In this document: positions 60,810-64,000 of the stretch, piece by piece
Layout: the number at the start of each line of letters is the position of its first letter
How positions within the stretch are numbered: position 1 is the first letter of the stretch
Source of the DNA: Stenotrophomonas sp. NA06056
Lineage (GTDB): Bacteria > Pseudomonadota > Gammaproteobacteria > Xanthomonadales > Xanthomonadaceae
Assembly: GCF_013364355.1 (NCBI RefSeq)
Contig: NZ_CP054931.1
Coordinates: 1,612,001 to 1,676,000 of the forward strand
DNA: 64,000 nucleotides
Direction of reading: 5' to 3'
Notes under the pieces: generated by a model
The model's database searches: none
The model's input: the letters and a program-made list of their open reading frames with translations, nothing else
What the model was told of the DNA's origin: nothing
Translations under genes and position numbers: made by a program

Positions 60810-61698
60810 GCTTGTCGCGCACCAGCGCGTCCGCCTCGATCACGCCGCCATCCTTGCCATGCAGGTACAGGTGCATGTCCTGCTGCGGATACGGAATGTT
60901 GATGCCGGCCTTGTCGTAGCCCAGCTTGATCTGCTCCAGCAGGGTGACCTTGGTGCCGAAGTGATCGGCCGACTTCACATAGCAGCGGATGCCCAGATTG
61001 ATCGCGTGCGCCCCCAGCTCGTACACCACCACGTCCGGTGCCGGTGTCTGCAGCACGCGTGGGTCGGCCTTCATCAGCGCCAGGGCGGTATCGCGGGCCA
61101 GCTGGATGTTGTCTTCGTAACCGATGCCCACCACCAGTTCGACGCGGCGGGTGGGCTCTGCCGTCAGGTTGATGATCGGCGCGGCAGTGATCAGCGTGTT
61201 GGGGATGGTGGTGTGCTGGTTGTCGGCACCGGTGATCACGGTCTGGAAAATGCGTACCTCGCGCACCGTGCCGGTCTGGCCTGCGATGGTTACCACATCG
61301 CCCACGCGGAACGGGCGCAGGGTCACCAGCATCACGCCCGAGGCGATGTTGGACAGCGAATCCTTCAGTGCCAGGCCAACGGCCAGGCCCGCGGTGCCGA
61401 GTACGGCCAGCAGCGGAGTGATCTGCACGCCCAGCGTACCGATGGCCAGGATCACCACGATCACCAGCGAGGCCGCGTAGACCACATTGCGCAGGAAGCT
61501 GCCCAGCATCGGGTCCACACCCATGCGCGCGGTCGCGCGTGGCATCGCATTGGACAGGCGACGTGCCACCCACATGCCGACCAGCAGCACGACGATGGCG
61601 GCCAGCAACGGCACGCCGTAGGTTTCCAGCAGGCGCTCCCAGTCGAGCGAGTGGAACCAGGATGTCGTTGCGGGGGCGGGTGGGGCAGTGGCGATCAT
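60805..61698 (-). CDS. mscS: Small-conductance mechanosensitive channel
   Basis: A 297-residue inner membrane channel that opens on membrane tension. Three helices: GVPLLAAIVVLLVGMWVARRL, FLRNVVYAASLVIVVILAIGTLG and the pore helix LLAVLGTAGLAVGLALKDSLSNIASGVMLV, with the Gly/Ala packing of MscS. The beta domain (PFRVGDVVTIAGQTGTVREVRIFQTVI) and the cytoplasmic vestibule follow. The gene starts with ATG after GGAGTCC. It is separated from ppsA by a terminator. Confidence 0.94.
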   Translation of the reverse strand: MIATAPPAPATTSWFHSLDWERLLETYGVPLLAAIVVLLVGMWVARRLSNAMPRATARMGVDPMLGSFLRNVVYAASLVIVVILAIGTLGVQITPLLAVLGTAGLAVGLALKDSLSNIASGVMLVTLRPFRVGDVVTIAGQTGTVREVRIFQTVITGADNQHTTIPNTLITAAPIINLTAEPTRRVELVVGIGYEDNIQLARDTALALMKADPRVLQTPAPDVVVYELGAHAINLGIRCYVKSADHFGTKVTLLEQIKLGYDKAGINIPYPQQDMHLYLHGKDGGVIEADALVRDKP

Positions 61699-61761
61699 GC
61701 GGACTCCTTTGCGACGGGAACAGGTGCGACAGGAACATGGCGTGCGCGGACGCCAGAAACA

Positions 61762-61787
61762 GCAAGCCCCGCAGAAGCGGGGCTTGC
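61762..61787 (-). terminator. Terminator of ppsA
   Basis: A perfect 11-bp stem GCAAGCCCCGC/GCGGGGCTTGC with a short loop, 60 bp past the ppsA stop and before mscS. On the minus strand it ends with TTGCTG; the T run is weak. Confidence 0.8.
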
Positions 61788-61847
61788 GTGCACTTCATTA
61801 TGGGCTGGCGTCGATGAAAGCGACGTCAGCCATCACGTGTCAGCGGA

Positions 61848-64000
<2,153 letters not shown>

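Overview
The window is a high-GC chromosomal segment of a gammaproteobacterium of the Stenotrophomonas maltophilia group. This is inferred from SMAG-type palindromes (GTAG tetranucleotide next to a short hairpin), from a VirB7 that carries an N0-like domain, and from effectors with the C-terminal domain used by xanthomonad bacteria-killing type IV secretion systems (X-T4SS). No species call can be verified without a database.

Layout. Positions 1-3425 hold ordinary chromosomal genes: the end of serS, a tandem array of SMAG-like palindromes, an SH3-like protein, azoR with a divergent LysR gene, and tRNA-Ser(UGA). Positions 3485-17011 are an accessory stretch. It has a lipase effector with its lipoprotein immunity protein, decayed mobile DNA (an IS3-type orfB remnant and a truncated nuclease-like gene), a three-gene operon of exported proteins with a repeated domain, and a second lipoprotein-effector pair with an unrecognised toxic domain. 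Positions 17059-31909 return to housekeeping and transport functions: an EF-hand protein, MacAB, a two-component system, a TonB-dependent receptor with a Fur-like box, a TetR/FAD-monooxygenase pair and an MFS exporter.

Positions 32369-45545 encode a complete X-T4SS in the order virD4, virB7, B8, B9, B10, B11, B1, B2, B3, B4, B5, B6. There is no relaxase. Together with the effectors this points to contact-dependent killing of rival bacteria rather than DNA transfer. Downstream, positions 45585-48752 hold an expanding and decaying family of DUF4189 exported proteins, with a duplicated fragment of the virB6 3' end between two members. Then follow a GH19-type peptidoglycan hydrolase effector with its presumed immunity protein, a Pro/Ala-rich exported protein, and a second lipase effector with its lipoprotein immunity protein (to 54224).

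Positions 54642-64000 are again ordinary chromosome: two GNAT acetyltransferases, an OB-fold membrane protein, tadA, orn, another DUF4189 gene, an EcsC-like protein, an old-yellow-enzyme gene, a cluster of three SMAG palindromes, mscS and the 5'-truncated ppsA.

How the parts work together: VirD4 is expected to recognise the C-terminal domain of the four effectors and pass them through the VirB channel. Exported immunity proteins encoded next to each effector should protect the producer. The most notable point is that the immunity gene beside the GH19 effector appears to have lost its signal peptide through a frameshift and a stop codon.
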